From NCBI GenBank assembly GCA_025094145.1, contig JALLLS010000001.1, forward strand, positions 930,001 through 994,000: a stretch of 64,000 bases of DNA, read 5' to 3'. A program made the translations under genes and the position numbers. The notes beneath the pieces are model-generated. The model worked only from the letters and a program-made list of their open reading frames with translations, ran no database searches and had not been told where the DNA came from. Below, piece after piece: positions 33,300 to 44,057 of this stretch. Origin of the DNA: Spinellus fusiger. Taxonomy: Eukaryota > Mucoromycota > Mucoromycetes > Mucorales > Phycomycetaceae. Each line of letters starts with the position of its first letter. The first letter of the stretch is position 1.

Positions 33300-33578
33300 T
33301 GTTGTCTGGCTTTAACCAAAGGAAATCCGGACAGTTCAAAGAGTAAACAAAGTCTGATCTTTATTGATGGGTCTTTCACACCTCTTTTATACTTTTATAA
33401 TTACTAATATCTACTAATAAAAGCTATGAAAAGCCTCTTCTTGCTAAAGTATCATCCCCTAGATATATGCCTTGCTAACTAACTCATCTTCTCTACCATG
33501 TGGTCCCGTTTAGGCAATTTGTGTTTCTATTGACTGGGATGACCAATAGTTCTATTTATGGAAAGTGATTATCCGACA
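33300..33578. mobile_element. Solo LTR B with 4-bp TSD
   Basis: 279 bp from TGTTGTCTGG to TTATCCGACA, flanked by GTAT at 33296-33299 and 33579-33582. It shares CAAAGGAAATCCGGACAG with the inverse of LTR A1, so the two are related subfamilies in opposite orientation. No internal retrotransposon sequence remains. Confidence 0.7.
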
Positions 33579-33581
33579 GTA

Positions 33582-33783
33582 TTCATACAACCTCAGAAAA
33601 AAATTATACACTTTTTTTTCACTTTTTGCATAGTTTATATTTTACATTTTGCATAATTTCATAAATATTTTTTGCACAATTTTCGAAATATCATTTCTTC
33701 AACAATGAACTAACAAATATAATATGAAGATGAACAGGGAAATTTTATCGAAAAATTGGCCAATGAGCTCATCTTGATGGATG
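33582..33783 (+). mobile_element. Element F remnant (end and transposase start)
   Basis: TTCATACAACCTCAG, then ACACTTTTT-rich ends, match element F at 49852. On plus, EDEQGNFIEKLANELILMDV matches the transposase N-terminus there (REDGQGNVIDESGNEIILMDV). Tc1-B2 is inserted at the TA directly after it. Confidence 0.65.
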
Positions 33784-33926
33784 TACAGCCACACCCAATT
33801 GAATTTAGTACTTTTGAAAATTAATATCAGGACGAAATATTTAGGATATGTTCAACATTACATAAAACACTTTAAATTTGATCTAGAAGCTTCAAACTTA
33901 AGCATACCAAGTATCAATATATTTAT

Positions 33927-34600
33927 TTATAGATAATAATAATAATAATACAATTGATATTTTGTATGGCCTCCTTTGGCATCAATGACAGCCTGGCATC
34001 TGTCAGTCATACTCAGAACTAACCGTTGTGCAATTTCTACACTAAAATTCACCCACTCCTCTGCAAGTAAAGCTTTCAAACTTTCAATATTGGTAATAGA
34101 TACCCTTCTTTCTTCAATTCGACTTTTCAAGGCCCGCCAGACATGTTCAATTGGGTTTAAGTCAAGACTTTGTGCGGGCCAGTAATCAAAGTTCCTAATC
34201 TGATGTGTCTCTTTCCACCCTCTGGCATAGGCCCCAGTATGACAACTATCACCCTTTTCTTGTAACAGAGACTCCCTATCCTCTTTCTGATGCAATCCCA
34301 TGAACCAATAATGGAACTCACCACCCAAAATCTTGATATATTTGTCTTGTTTTACAGTGCTATCAACAAAGACTTATGGACCAAATCCGCCCGCCCAAAG
34401 ACAGCTCCAAATCATGACCCCACCGCCACCAAACTTCACTGTTAAAACAATATGATTAGGATCATAATTTTCTCTAAATTTTCTGATTAAACGGGCACCT
34501 CCATCGTTCCCTTTCACGGTTTACCTGGACTCATCAGACCAGACGACGTCTTTCCACTGGTCGTTCGTCCAATTGACATGTTCTTTAGCCCAACGAAGCC
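33927..34600 (-). pseudogene. Tc1-B2 transposase remnant
   Basis: The minus strand gives RNFDYWPAQSLDLNPIEHVW (third catalytic Glu region), LLQEKGDSCHTGAY where the second catalytic Asp would be, and near 34500-34600 the WSDES-type start in broken frames. It ends CQAVIDAKGGHTKYQL and Tyr codons. Frameshifts and stops throughout the N-terminal half. Confidence 0.7.
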
Positions 34601-34697
34601 GTTTCTCTTTGTGTTTTTCAGTTAAGGCTGGCTTGTGAGCTGGAGAAAAAGATCCGAACCCTAACTGCTTACAGTAACTGATAATGGTGTTTCTAGA

Positions 34698-36077
34698 TAA
34701 AGTTCAAAGTTTTTATTTTATTTTTGGGCGTGATTTGCTATTCGCGCATTGTGCATATTAGCCAGCCTATGAGATCGTTTGAAAATCTTAATAATAAACA
34801 TATAAACACTTCAAATACATAAGTGAAGAAAATAATGCAAAGAGAAAGGAAACAGAAAGACAGAGAAACACAAAACCTCAAATGAAGGGAAAATGATGGA
34901 AAATGAGAAATAATGGTAAAATGAAAATTATGAATAGACATCCAAAAGGCCATAGAGTCAACAAGGAAAACAGGACACCAAAAAGATAACCGTCATCCTG
35001 TGGAGAGTGGAAATCCAACGAGGGATACTTGGGGTAACTCGGACAATCCTGAGGACACAAATACAACAACTACACTAGCAGCCTCCGGCTTTGCTAAACA
35101 GGTAGGGAATAAGCGGTAGAGGAGAGACCGGAAGAAAAGTGATGGTAGAGAGTTTTTTGTTGAAGGAGTTTTTGCACCCTATGACTATGCTAAAGCTCCC
35201 TCTCGACACACCCATCAGCTGCCTCAATGAGCAAGCTACCAGCTGATGGCTCTACCTTAAAGTCTCTAGTAGACATGGCTTGATCAATGGCTTGCAACAG
35301 TATTAACAAATTGGGCCAAAGATCTCGCCATTTAACAAAAAGACTTAACCATGCGCGGCAAAAAATTTAGACAGTGGTCAATTGGATGAACGCCTTGTGG
35401 TGGGACAGAAGCTAAGAAGAACAAGAGTGTGGAGCGTTTATGATCAACGAATGTGCAAGCGAGAAAGTGGTCCCGTTTGGCAGATGGGTGGTCACATTGG
35501 CAAGGAACTGAAGGTGTTGGTGGTAACCAAGCAATCCTCCATTTTAGTAGACGATGTCTCTCTTTGTGTGTGCATGGTAGTAGAAGAATTGGATCCCAAA
35601 CAGGTCTACATAGTCCACGGGCTACCGTCACCAGCGGATTCTTGCCACGTACTAGACTAGTAATTTCACTTTGAAGACGTTCAAGATAAGCTACTTTTAA
35701 TGGATATTTAGGAGGGTTGTGAGCCCGTCCTATTCTTTGAGCATTTCGCCAGAGTACATTGCCACGTAGCTTAATCCATCTGGCTTTACTCTGGGGTGCT
35801 TCAAGCTGCGGGACAAGGCACCAGAGGAGGGTGTCTTCAGGAAGGGTAGCTGTGCGCTCAACAAATTTGGCTTACAGATAAAGAAAACAAGAGTATATAT
35901 TAGGGAGGGCAGCTAATTGGGTAACCTGGATCGTTCCAAACCTAGCAGTAGCAGATCTAGCAAGACAAAGTCTCAGACAATTAGACTGAAACATTTGTGG
36001 CAGGAGGATGCCTAGTCCATTGAAATTACAAATAGCCAACCCATACTCAAGAATAGGCCGAACAAAAACAGTATAAG
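34698..36077 (-). mobile_element. 5'-truncated LINE-1 in Tc1-B2
   Basis: Starts with the LINE-1 3' tip (AAGTTCAAAGTTTTTATT) and runs through the 3' UTR and C-terminal ORF2: HKERHRLLKWRIAWLPPTPS, then CQCDHPSAKRDHFLAC. It is cut off at 36077, corresponding to about 40215 of the full element. It is near-identical to the full LINE-1 over long tracts (compare 35660-35800 with 39790-39930), with frame breaks near 35380 and 35900. Confidence 0.8.
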
Positions 36078-36087
36078 CTCTGTTTCT

Positions 36088-37118
36088 ACATTAAGTGACC
36101 AAAAGAATGTCTTATTATATTTAATACTCTGATACATTTTTATATTAAAAAATAATATACACTTCTTTTCTTGTTTCATAACACTTCTTTTCTTATAATG
36201 TCTGACTCCTCCGAAAACATAAAAAGTTTAATCGGAACCCCTGAGATGTATAAGAATTATACCAGCTTTGAGATTCGTTCAGATATCCACCACTAGGTGC
36301 TGAGTCTGAAATATATTAAGACCGAGGCATCTCAAATGTTCAACGTGCCTACCTCTACTGCAGGGAACATCATAAAGCATTTCAAGGAGACAAACTCGGT
36401 AGTAAATTCTCCCAATAGTGGTTTTAATAGAAAGATAGATGGCAGGACTCTCTGATAGTTGAGAAAAACGGTAGTGATTGATCCTCAATAAACCAAAGAA
36501 GCTATTAGGGCAGACATAGCCATTAAGGTATCAAGACCAACCTCGATGAGATAGGGTTCCACTCTTTCATTCTGGTGGTCATACCTCTTTTGTCAAAGAA
36601 GAATATAGAGAAAAAGCTCCATTGGGCCCGTAAGCACGTTGGTTGGGCCCATGAGCAGTGGCAAGAAGTCTTCTAGTCTTCTGAGTCTAGGGTTGAGCTT
36701 ATGAGCTATGACAGGGGCATAAGAGTCATCAGGCAACGCGTTACAGCCTCTAAGTTTAAGAATGTCATAGAAACAAGGAAGTTTAGAGGTGGTGGAGTGA
36801 TGGTATGGGGCCACTTCAGTAGGGAGGCTGTTCTGATGCTGAAATGGGGAAAACTATCGAAGGAGGTGTTTGACATCCTCATTGCCAGTATGAGGCGGAG
36901 GTGCTAGGCAGTAATAGATGTCAAGGGTAGACTTAGTGGTTACTAAGTAGACTTAAAATAAAATTACTTTTATTTATCTTAAACACTCTTTTATGTATCT
37001 ATTGAGAGTATCATATTTCTATCAAATAGATTCATGAAACTATAACACTATTAAGAAAATTATGAATCTGAAAAAGGAAATATGCATTTGAAAAATCCCA
37101 AGACATTTTTTATTACTT
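36088..37118 (+). mobile_element. Tc1-C3, degenerate
   Basis: Ends CATTAAGTGACCAAAAGAATG and its worn inverse near 37095-37118. The reading MSDSSENIKSLIGTPEMYK at 36198 parallels MSYSSNTMNIFATSPEMYKK of Tc1-C1. Later pieces (FRGGGVMVWGHF at 36780) fit the FGGG-VMVWG motif of Tc1 transposases. Several stops; inactive. Confidence 0.7.
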
Positions 37119-37296
37119 TACATCAACCTCAAACTTCTGCTGATCATATGAGACAAATGGATCTTTTCTCATGACCTTTTCTAATTATCTAAGGTCATAC
37201 TCACTGGTTTTTTTATGTTATCCATCAATATTCAAAAGTAATGGGGACCCAAGTTCTTTGATGTTTCTAATAATATTCTGAACTGTGGGCTTTTTT

Positions 37297-38829
37297 TATA
37301 CAGTTCAAAGTATTTTTATTTTTGGGTGTTGGTTGCTATTCGTGCATTGGGCATGTTAGCCACCCTATGAGAACTCTTGAACAATTAAGATATACATATA
37401 AACACTTCAAATACAAAAGTGGAAAAAAGAAATGCAAGGAAAAAAGAAACAGAAAGATAAGAGTATATAAAACCTCGAAATGAGGGAAAAAATGAAGAGA
37501 AATATGAGAAATGAGAGAAGATAACAATGCAGACATAGACATTAGTTTGGGCCTAATCCCAAAAGCTCTCAATAGACCAAAGATTAGTCTATTTATAAGT
37601 CCTGTTGGGTGTGTTGATTGTCTCCCTCGACTCCTTCCATGGCTGAGTCAGACCCAAATGCCTGGAAGGCTTCTTTTTCAAGGGTGGAGGGAGGGCTGGT
37701 GACTGTGGCCTTGGCCTTGAGGTTTGCCAGGAGCTTCTCAAAGGCAAGGGTGGATAGACGGGGTGTGGCAATGCTTGAGCCAAAGTGGCGAGCAATGCTG
37801 TACCCTAAATGGGTTGGAGCACGGAGACAGGTGTTAGACACTCTTTGCTCAAAGAGTTTTTGGGCCATTACAGCCTTGGTGCTATATGACTCCTGCTGGA
37901 GCTTAGGGTCTGCAATCACCGTTGCAGCTACTGGATCAAAGCTTGCCTATAGCTTGATTTTTGATTTCTCGAGTTTTTCCTCGAGTTCTTGCTTGAAGCT
38001 ACCATGTACAAGCAGTGCAATTGTGCCCCTTGCTGGGAAGTGGATTTCTATGATCCGTGACTGTTGGATCTTCAGTGATCCCAACATCTTGCGGGTCTGG
38101 CCGTACTTGAGGTAGCGGCGACAGGGCAAGTATACAAAGTCGTATACTGAGAGCCCATTCGGCTCTTGTAAGGCCCGAACTGTTTATGCTCTAAGCACTG
38201 CTCTGGCCTTTGCTGTCTTCTTTGGTGGGGAGGCGTTCTTTTTAGCCATGTTGGCATAAGTGGTAGTATCCTTTTCTATGACAGCTGTGGGTTTCACTGT
38301 GGGGACGGATGTGGGAGTAGGGGCGGGAGGTGATTTGAGTGCATTATCTGCACTCTTAGCATTGATCTGGGCCTGGAGAGATGTAATAAGGTCATCTTTG
38401 ACCTTGACGTGCTTCCAATTTCTGGATGCGGAGTCCAATCGTTGCCATTTGTCTCTGAATATCTGACAGAAATGCCATCATCTGCTGGGTGAAGGTATCA
38501 GGCTTTTCTAGCTCAGTCATTTGATACTCGTAGGTATTTGCACGAGTGCGTTTGGTAAGTAGTCTGGGTTTTCTTCTGTCTGAGTTAGGAATGGTGGTGG
38601 CAGTGGTGGCCTCAGACACAAAGGGTCTGATAGGTGCTGGTACAGGAGGTTGCTTGATGGTTGGTGGTTGGACAGAATCCGTAGTTAGTGTATCCACTGT
38701 GTACTGTGTACTATGTGGGTGGATGGGGATTGTTGCTGATGGATGGATGTTACTTATGTTGAGTTTTGCGATTTATATTTTTACTCTTTTGGGGTAATAT
38801 TGATTACACAAAAGAGCCTTTGCTTTTTT
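37297..38829 (-). mobile_element. ORF1-only LINE-1 derivative (half-a-LINE)
   Basis: It has a LINE-1 3' tip at left (ACAGTTCAAAGTATTTTT), a 3' UTR, then a jump at about 37520 straight into the first codons of ORF2 and all of ORF1, and a LINE-1 5' end at right (AAAGAGCCTTTGC). So ORF2 is deleted from about codon 15 to the 3' UTR while both termini are kept. At the ORF1/ORF2 junction the intact element has TTATGAATAG and this one TTATAAATAG: one G-to-A change keeps an ORF1 stop but removes the ORF2 ATG. Confidence 0.75.
37593..38697 (-). pseudogene. ORF1 of the half-LINE, frameshifted
   Basis: Pieces in order: MDTLTTDSVQPPTIKQPP with a coiled-coil segment (MAFLSDIQRQMATIGLRIQK), a Ser/Pro/Thr linker with TYANMAKKN, then MPCRRYLKYGQTRKMLGSLK and ARGTIALLVHGSFKQELEE, then RVSNTCLRAPTHLGYSIARH to HTQQDL-TAA. 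It aligns over its whole length with LINE-1 ORF1 (42830-43930). Two or three frameshifts separate the pieces. Confidence 0.75.
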
Positions 38830-39239
38830 TATACAGTTCAAAGTATTTTTATTTTTGGGTGTTGGTTGCTATTCGCACATTGGGCATTTTAGCCACCCTA
38901 TGAGATCGTTTAAAAAAAAGAATAAACATTGAAACACTTCAAATACATAAGTGGAAAAAAGAAATGCAAGGAAAAAAGAAACAGAAAGATAAGAGTATAT
39001 AAAACCTCAATGAGGGAAAAATGATGAAAAATGATGAAACATGAGAAATGATTGTAAATGAGAATTATGAATAGACATCCAAAAGGCCATAAAGTCAGCA
39101 AGGAAACCAGGACACCAAAAAGATAACCGTCATCCTGTGGCGATTCGAAATCCAACGAGGGATACTTAGAGCAACTCGGACAATCCTGAGGACACAAATA
39201 CAGCAACTACACTAGCAGCTTCTGGCTTTGCTAAACGGG

Positions 39240-42200
39240 TTAAGAATGGGTGGTAGAGGAGAGATCGGAGGAGAAGTGAGGATACAGCGTCTGTTGCTGC
39301 AGGAGTCTTTGCACTCTATGGCGGCGTTGGCGTTCCCGCTCAACACACCCATCAGCAGCCTCAATGAGCAGGCTACCAGCTGATGGCTCTACCTTAAAGT
39401 CTCGAGTAGACGTGGCTCGATCAATGGCTTGCAGCAGTATTAACAAACTGGGCCAAAGGTCTCGGCATTTAACAAAAGACTTAACCGTGCGCGGCAGAAG
39501 ATTTAGACAATAGTCAATTGGATGAATGTCTTGTGGTGGTGCAGGAACTAGGAAGAACAAGAACGTGGAGCGTTCATGGTCAACGAATGTGCAAGTGAGA
39601 AAGTGGTCCCGATTGGCAGATGGGTGGTCACATTGGCAAGGAATTGAAGGTGTTGGTGGTAACCAAGCAATCCTCCATTTTAGTAGACGATGTCTTTCTT
39701 TGCGCGTGCACGGTAGTAGAAGGATTGGATCCCAAACAGGTCTACATAGTCCACGGGCTACCGTCACCAGCGGATTCTTGCCACGTACTAGACTAGTAAT
39801 TTCACTTTGAAGACGTTCAAGATAAGCTACTTTTAATGGATATTTAGGAGGGTTGTGAGCCCGTCCTATTCTTTGAGCATTTCGCCAGAGTACATTGCCA
39901 CGTAGCTTAATCCATCTGGCTTTACTCTGGGGTGCTTCAAGCTGCGGGACAAGGCACCAGAGGAGGGTGTCTTCAGGAAGGGTAGCTGCGCGCTCAACAA
40001 ATTTGGCTTGCAGATAAAGAAAACGAGAGTATATGTTAGGGAGGGCAGCTAATTGGGCAACCTGGATCGTTCCAAACCTAGCAGTAGCAGATCTAGCAAG
40101 ACAAAGTCTCAGACAAGCAGACTGACAGATTTGTAGCGGGCGGATGCCTAGTCTATTGACATTACAAATAGCCAACCCATACTCAAGGATAGGCCGAACA
40201 AAAACAGTATAAGCTCTTAGGGCTGCTGTAATCCCAAAGCCATACATGTTTACACCCATTCCTCTCAGCTTTTGCATTACTGCAATTGCCTTGACTTGTG
40301 AGTGTGAGAAAAGTGCGTCTTGGTTAATACCTTGACGTGAAAAGGGGATACCAAGGTACTTGAAAGTATCACAGGTTGGAAGCTCGTTGCCATAGAGGTA
40401 AAACGGCACATTGGCCGGGGCATTGAGTACTTCACATTTGGAGGGACTCCATTTGTAACCAAGGAGGGTCGAGTGAATTTCGGCAAGTGCCAGCATTCGA
40501 TGTATATCTTCTGGGCAGCCCATAAGAGCCACATCATCAGCATACAACAAACAATTCACAGGAGCCCAAGTAACAGTGACATGAGACGGACTGTAAGAGG
40601 AATCTGACAACTCAGAAGAGTCATCCGAAACTGTAGAAGTAGGAAAAGGATTGTGAAGGGAATTCTGTAACTCGTCAAGCAATGCGTGAACAGTTGCCTG
40701 TGGGGAAGCAAAAGAGAAAGGATTTCGAGCACAGAGATTAATGGACCGTCCCATGGTAGGTGGGTGCATACCAACCAGTATTGGGGATACCGAAGCAAAC
40801 CTCAAGAAACGTGGAAGAGTATCAATGAAAATAGAATAAAGAAATGGAGAAAGAATACTACCCTGTAAGACTCCTCGTTTAGGTGCAATGTCCCGGGATG
40901 CTACATTTTTCAGAATCACATTCACCACAATGTCATCAAACAAATTCTGTAGTAGCAAGAGCAACGGCTGAGACACGAAGGGCATCAGCGACTCCCATAT
41001 GACAGAGCGTTCCACACTATCATATGCAGCTTTAATATCTAGGAAGACGACGACTGGAGGTTTTGGATCTTGCTCTCCTGATCCTTGGGCAGCGTACAAC
41101 CCCATAAGTTCGTGGAGACAGAGGGCCTGGTCTAGAGTTCCACGACGAGCGCGAAATCCACCTTGAGCCATGTCCAATGCAGGCATGGTCAAAAAGAGCT
41201 CCCCAGCTATACATCTTTCTAAGAGCTTACGAAACACCGATGTCAAGCTAATAGGCCGATAGTTACTAGGGTCATCCTGCTCTCCTTTGTTTTTGTAAAT
41301 AGGTACCACCTGTGCTGTTCTCCAGGCCACAGGCGTCCACGACCATCTCCAACACAATGTGAAGATCTGATGTAACAGAGGCACTAGCACTCGAACTAGG
41401 GGTTTGAGCATTTCTGCTCTAATATGATCAATGCCTGGTGCTTTTCGATTTGGCATCTTTCGAATAGCAGAGTGAATAAAGTCTACGTCCCATGGGACTG
41501 GATTGTCTTGGAGAGTAAACTCCTGACGCTCCTGTCTTTCCGTAGATCCGCCAAACTCTCTCTCTAGGTGGTCAATCATGCGATTGGCAGCATGCCGAGG
41601 GCCCTCTGGAGATGACAGGGAAATTGGCGAACGTCTCCGCAGCCTCATTCCTTTCACAGCACTTGTCATCTCTGTTAAGCCCTTACGGACTTTATCACAA
41701 AATACATGCCAGGTTTGTCGTTGTGCTTGCCTTATAGCCTTTTTCAAAGCTAAACACGCTTCCTCATACAAGCGGTGGGCTTCAATGCGTTCAATATCAT
41801 TGCCTACCCGTCGTCTAAAACGATAAAGTTCTTGACGACGGTCAGCTAACTGTTGTAGATCAGCATTCCAGTAGCTTTTCCAAGCTTTTGGATGGGATTG
41901 TGCGCGCCCTACGCTATCATCCAGGGCCTTGTAGATTGACTCATTGAGTCTCTCAGCAAAGTCCTCCATCTTAACAGAGCACAACGGGGTTTTGTCTTCC
42001 AATATTTTTTGGATCTCTCTTTGCAGTTCACCTGTGTTCTCTGCAAAACATCGCTTGTACTGGTCACAGACTGTTTGTTTGTTTAAACGTTGCAGTCTCC
42101 AGAGGCGACGGACAGCTGTTTCTGTCATGAGCGGTGGCATGAGCACCGGCTGAAAGGACAGCTCACACAAGTGGTGGTCTGAACCTAACGTCAGATCGTC

Positions 42201-42833
42201 CCTAATGTGCAAGCACACTTCGGAGAAGTTGTAGCTTCTTGACAGGAACAGGTCAATAATGCTAGCAAACCGACGACCATCTGCTAGAATTCGCTCATAT
42301 GTAGGCAAGCCAAATGCCAACTCTGAGTTCCACAAGGTTAGATCCTGACGGCAGATCCAGTCTTCAAATCCCACATGTCTGTCGTTTATGCCATGATCTC
42401 CAGTCAGGCGGCCTAAACGTGTATTCAGGTCACCAAGGACGAGTGTGAAGTCGTCTATGGGTAGTGAATTCAACCTTTCCGCAGCCTCACTAGACGACAG
42501 CCTCGGAGGTAGGTACAGACCATGGAGTGTATATGGGCCAATCCTACAGGAGACCACAAAAGGATTAGTAATTGGTAAGGAATGTACATGGTAAGGAAAG
42601 TCAGGACGAATAAAGAACGAAACTCCATCAAAACCTCGTCCAGCATCACCATGGGCTGTAGCATAGTTGTGTATTTGTATCCAGGGGCACCTCAACATTT
42701 GCATGTCTTTGGTCAGGAAAGTCTCTGTCACTAAAAGTATATCAATATCATTCTGCACACACACATTCAGAACGTTCACCAGTTTGGGCCTGATTCCACA
42801 AGCATTCAATAGACCAATCTTCAGTCTATTCAT
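39240..42833 (-). CDS. LINE-1 ORF2, endonuclease and reverse transcriptase
   Basis: 1197 codons, uninterrupted. MNRLKIGLLNACGIRPK starts an APE-type endonuclease (residues 1-230: LLVTETFLTKD, LVLGDLNTRLG, GSDHHLCELSF). Reverse transcriptase covers about 430-790: KAPGIDHIRAEMLKP, NYRPISLTSVFRKLLE, VVVFLDIKAAYDSVERS, GVLQGSILSPFLYSIF and LLYADDVALMG near residue 763, with both catalytic Asp present. The C-terminal region has HRLLKWRIAWLP and a Cys/His motif CQCDHPSANRDHFLTC. It nicks target DNA and copies the element RNA into it. The start overlaps the ORF1 stop as ATGA. All key residues I can see are present, so it may be functional. Confidence 0.9.
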   Translation of the reverse strand: MNRLKIGLLNACGIRPKLVNVLNVCVQNDIDILLVTETFLTKDMQMLRCPWIQIHNYATAHGDAGRGFDGVSFFIRPDFPYHVHSLPITNPFVVSCRIGPYTLHGLYLPPRLSSSEAAERLNSLPIDDFTLVLGDLNTRLGRLTGDHGINDRHVGFEDWICRQDLTLWNSELAFGLPTYERILADGRRFASIIDLFLSRSYNFSEVCLHIRDDLTLGSDHHLCELSFQPVLMPPLMTETAVRRLWRLQRLNKQTVCDQYKRCFAENTGELQREIQKILEDKTPLCSVKMEDFAERLNESIYKALDDSVGRAQSHPKAWKSYWNADLQQLADRRQELYRFRRRVGNDIERIEAHRLYEEACLALKKAIRQAQRQTWHVFCDKVRKGLTEMTSAVKGMRLRRRSPISLSSPEGPRHAANRMIDHLEREFGGSTERQERQEFTLQDNPVPWDVDFIHSAIRKMPNRKAPGIDHIRAEMLKPLVRVLVPLLHQIFTLCWRWSWTPVAWRTAQVVPIYKNKGEQDDPSNYRPISLTSVFRKLLERCIAGELFLTMPALDMAQGGFRARRGTLDQALCLHELMGLYAAQGSGEQDPKPPVVVFLDIKAAYDSVERSVIWESLMPFVSQPLLLLLQNLFDDIVVNVILKNVASRDIAPKRGVLQGSILSPFLYSIFIDTLPRFLRFASVSPILVGMHPPTMGRSINLCARNPFSFASPQATVHALLDELQNSLHNPFPTSTVSDDSSELSDSSYSPSHVTVTWAPVNCLLYADDVALMGCPEDIHRMLALAEIHSTLLGYKWSPSKCEVLNAPANVPFYLYGNELPTCDTFKYLGIPFSRQGINQDALFSHSQVKAIAVMQKLRGMGVNMYGFGITAALRAYTVFVRPILEYGLAICNVNRLGIRPLQICQSACLRLCLARSATARFGTIQVAQLAALPNIYSRFLYLQAKFVERAATLPEDTLLWCLVPQLEAPQSKARWIKLRGNVLWRNAQRIGRAHNPPKYPLKVAYLERLQSEITSLVRGKNPLVTVARGLCRPVWDPILLLPCTRKERHRLLKWRIAWLPPTPSIPCQCDHPSANRDHFLTCTFVDHERSTFLFFLVPAPPQDIHPIDYCLNLLPRTVKSFVKCRDLWPSLLILLQAIDRATSTRDFKVEPSAGSLLIEAADGCVERERQRRHRVQRLLQQQTLYPHFSSDLSSTTHS

Positions 42834-43930
42834 AATTCTTCTCGGTGGATGTTTTGGGCATCTCCCTCATCTTCTTCCATAGCTGAGCCTGATCCAAATG
42901 CCTGGATGGCCTCTTCTTCAAGGGTGGCGGGGCGGCTGGCAACTGGGGTCTTGGCCTTGAGATCCACCAAGAGCTTCTCAAAGGCAGTGGCAGAGAGGCG
43001 GGGAGTGGCATTACCAGAGCCAAAGTGGCGAGCAATGCTGTACCCTAAGTGGGTGGGGGAACGAAGACAGGTGTTTGACACTCTCTGGTCAAAGAGTTCC
43101 TGGGCCTTTGCAGCCTTGGTACTGTTGGTTTCCCCTTGGAGCTTTGGGTCTGCAATGACTGCAGCGGACACAGGGTTGAAGTCCTTCACTGGACTGATCT
43201 TAAGCTTCTCGAGGTGCTCCTCGAGTTCCTTCTTGTAGCTGCTGTGGACCAGCAGCGCAACTGTTCCCCTTGCCGGGAAGTGGATGTCAATGATCCGTGA
43301 CTGTTGGATCTTCAACGATCCCAACATCTTGTGGACCTGGCCGTACTTAAGGTATCGGCGGCAAGGGACGTATACGAATTCGTACACTGAGGGTCCAGTG
43401 GGCTCCTGCAAGGCACGTACTGCTTGTGCCTTAAGCACTGCTTTGGCCTTTGTAGGCTTCTTGGCCTGGGGGTTCTTCTTTGCCATGCTGGCGTAGGTGG
43501 TGGGTGTGGGTGTGGGTGTGGAGGTTGGGGCATGCTTTGAAGCAGCAGTCGAGTTTTCCTGCTTGGCAGGGGTGGCAGGGGTGGCAGTGGTGGTGGTGTT
43601 CGTGGTGCTGGTAGTGGCCTGAGCCTGGAGGGATGCAATCATTGCATCCTTGGCCTTCAATTGGGCCTCCAATTCCTGGATACGGAGTCCAAAGATCTCC
43701 ATCTGTTTTTGGATTGCCGCCATCATCTGCAGCATTTGTTGGGCGTGGGTGTCGGCCTTTTCCACCTCGGACATTTTGTTCTCCTCGTTGGTTCTTGCTC
43801 GGGTGCGTTTGGCAAGCAGTTTTTCTTTTCTGCTTTTAGGGACGTCGTAGGTGGTGGGGACGTCGGTAAGGCCAAACTCGAAGGGTTTGGCGGGTGGTGC
43901 TGAGGTGGGGTCCGTGGTTAATGGATCCAG
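42830..43930 (-). CDS. LINE-1 ORF1, RNA-binding protein
   Basis: The first ATG in frame is at 43774 (MSEVEKADTHAQQMLQ). The frame stays open upstream to a CTG at 43930 (LDPLTTDPTSAPP), which aligns with the ATG start of the half-LINE ORF1 (MDTLTTDS). The start has therefore changed from ATG to CTG, or initiation uses CTG. Features: a basic stretch KLLAKRTRARTNEENK, a coiled coil (about 20 residues after MSEVEK: IFGLRIQELEAQLKAKDAMI), a Thr/Pro linker, then YVPCRRYLKYGQVHKMLGSL and ARGTVALLVHSSYKKELEEH, resembling an RRM-like fold, and a C-terminus ending NIHREEL-TGA. No zinc knuckle, unlike LINE-2. Confidence 0.8.
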   Translation of the reverse strand: MDPLTTDPTSAPPAKPFEFGLTDVPTTYDVPKSRKEKLLAKRTRARTNEENKMSEVEKADTHAQQMLQMMAAIQKQMEIFGLRIQELEAQLKAKDAMIASLQAQATTSTTNTTTTATPATPAKQENSTAASKHAPTSTPTPTPTTYASMAKKNPQAKKPTKAKAVLKAQAVRALQEPTGPSVYEFVYVPCRRYLKYGQVHKMLGSLKIQQSRIIDIHFPARGTVALLVHSSYKKELEEHLEKLKISPVKDFNPVSAAVIADPKLQGETNSTKAAKAQELFDQRVSNTCLRSPTHLGYSIARHFGSGNATPRLSATAFEKLLVDLKAKTPVASRPATLEEEAIQAFGSGSAMEEDEGDAQNIHREEL

Positions 43931-44057
43931 TGTGATATAGGTGGCGGGGGGTGTTGGTGTTGACGGATGGGTGATTGTAATGTTTGCTGTAGATTTTATT
44001 ATAACTCTTTGGGGTAATATTTATTACGCGAAAGAGCCTCTTTTCGCTTTTTTTATA

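Larger units (their letters stand above)
38830..44056 (-). mobile_element. Full-length LINE-1 retrotransposon, ORFs open
   Basis: About 5.23 kb. The 3' tip (AATACTTTGAACTGTA read on minus) lies at 38830 and abuts the 5' end of the half-LINE. The 5' end (CGAAAAGAGGCTCTTTCGCG) lies at about 44045 and abuts Tc1-A1. Both ORFs are open over their full length. The 3' tip recurs at 10650, 34698, 37297, 45508, 50885 and 51258, so the family has been active. Clade not assigned beyond APE-type non-LTR. Confidence 0.85.
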
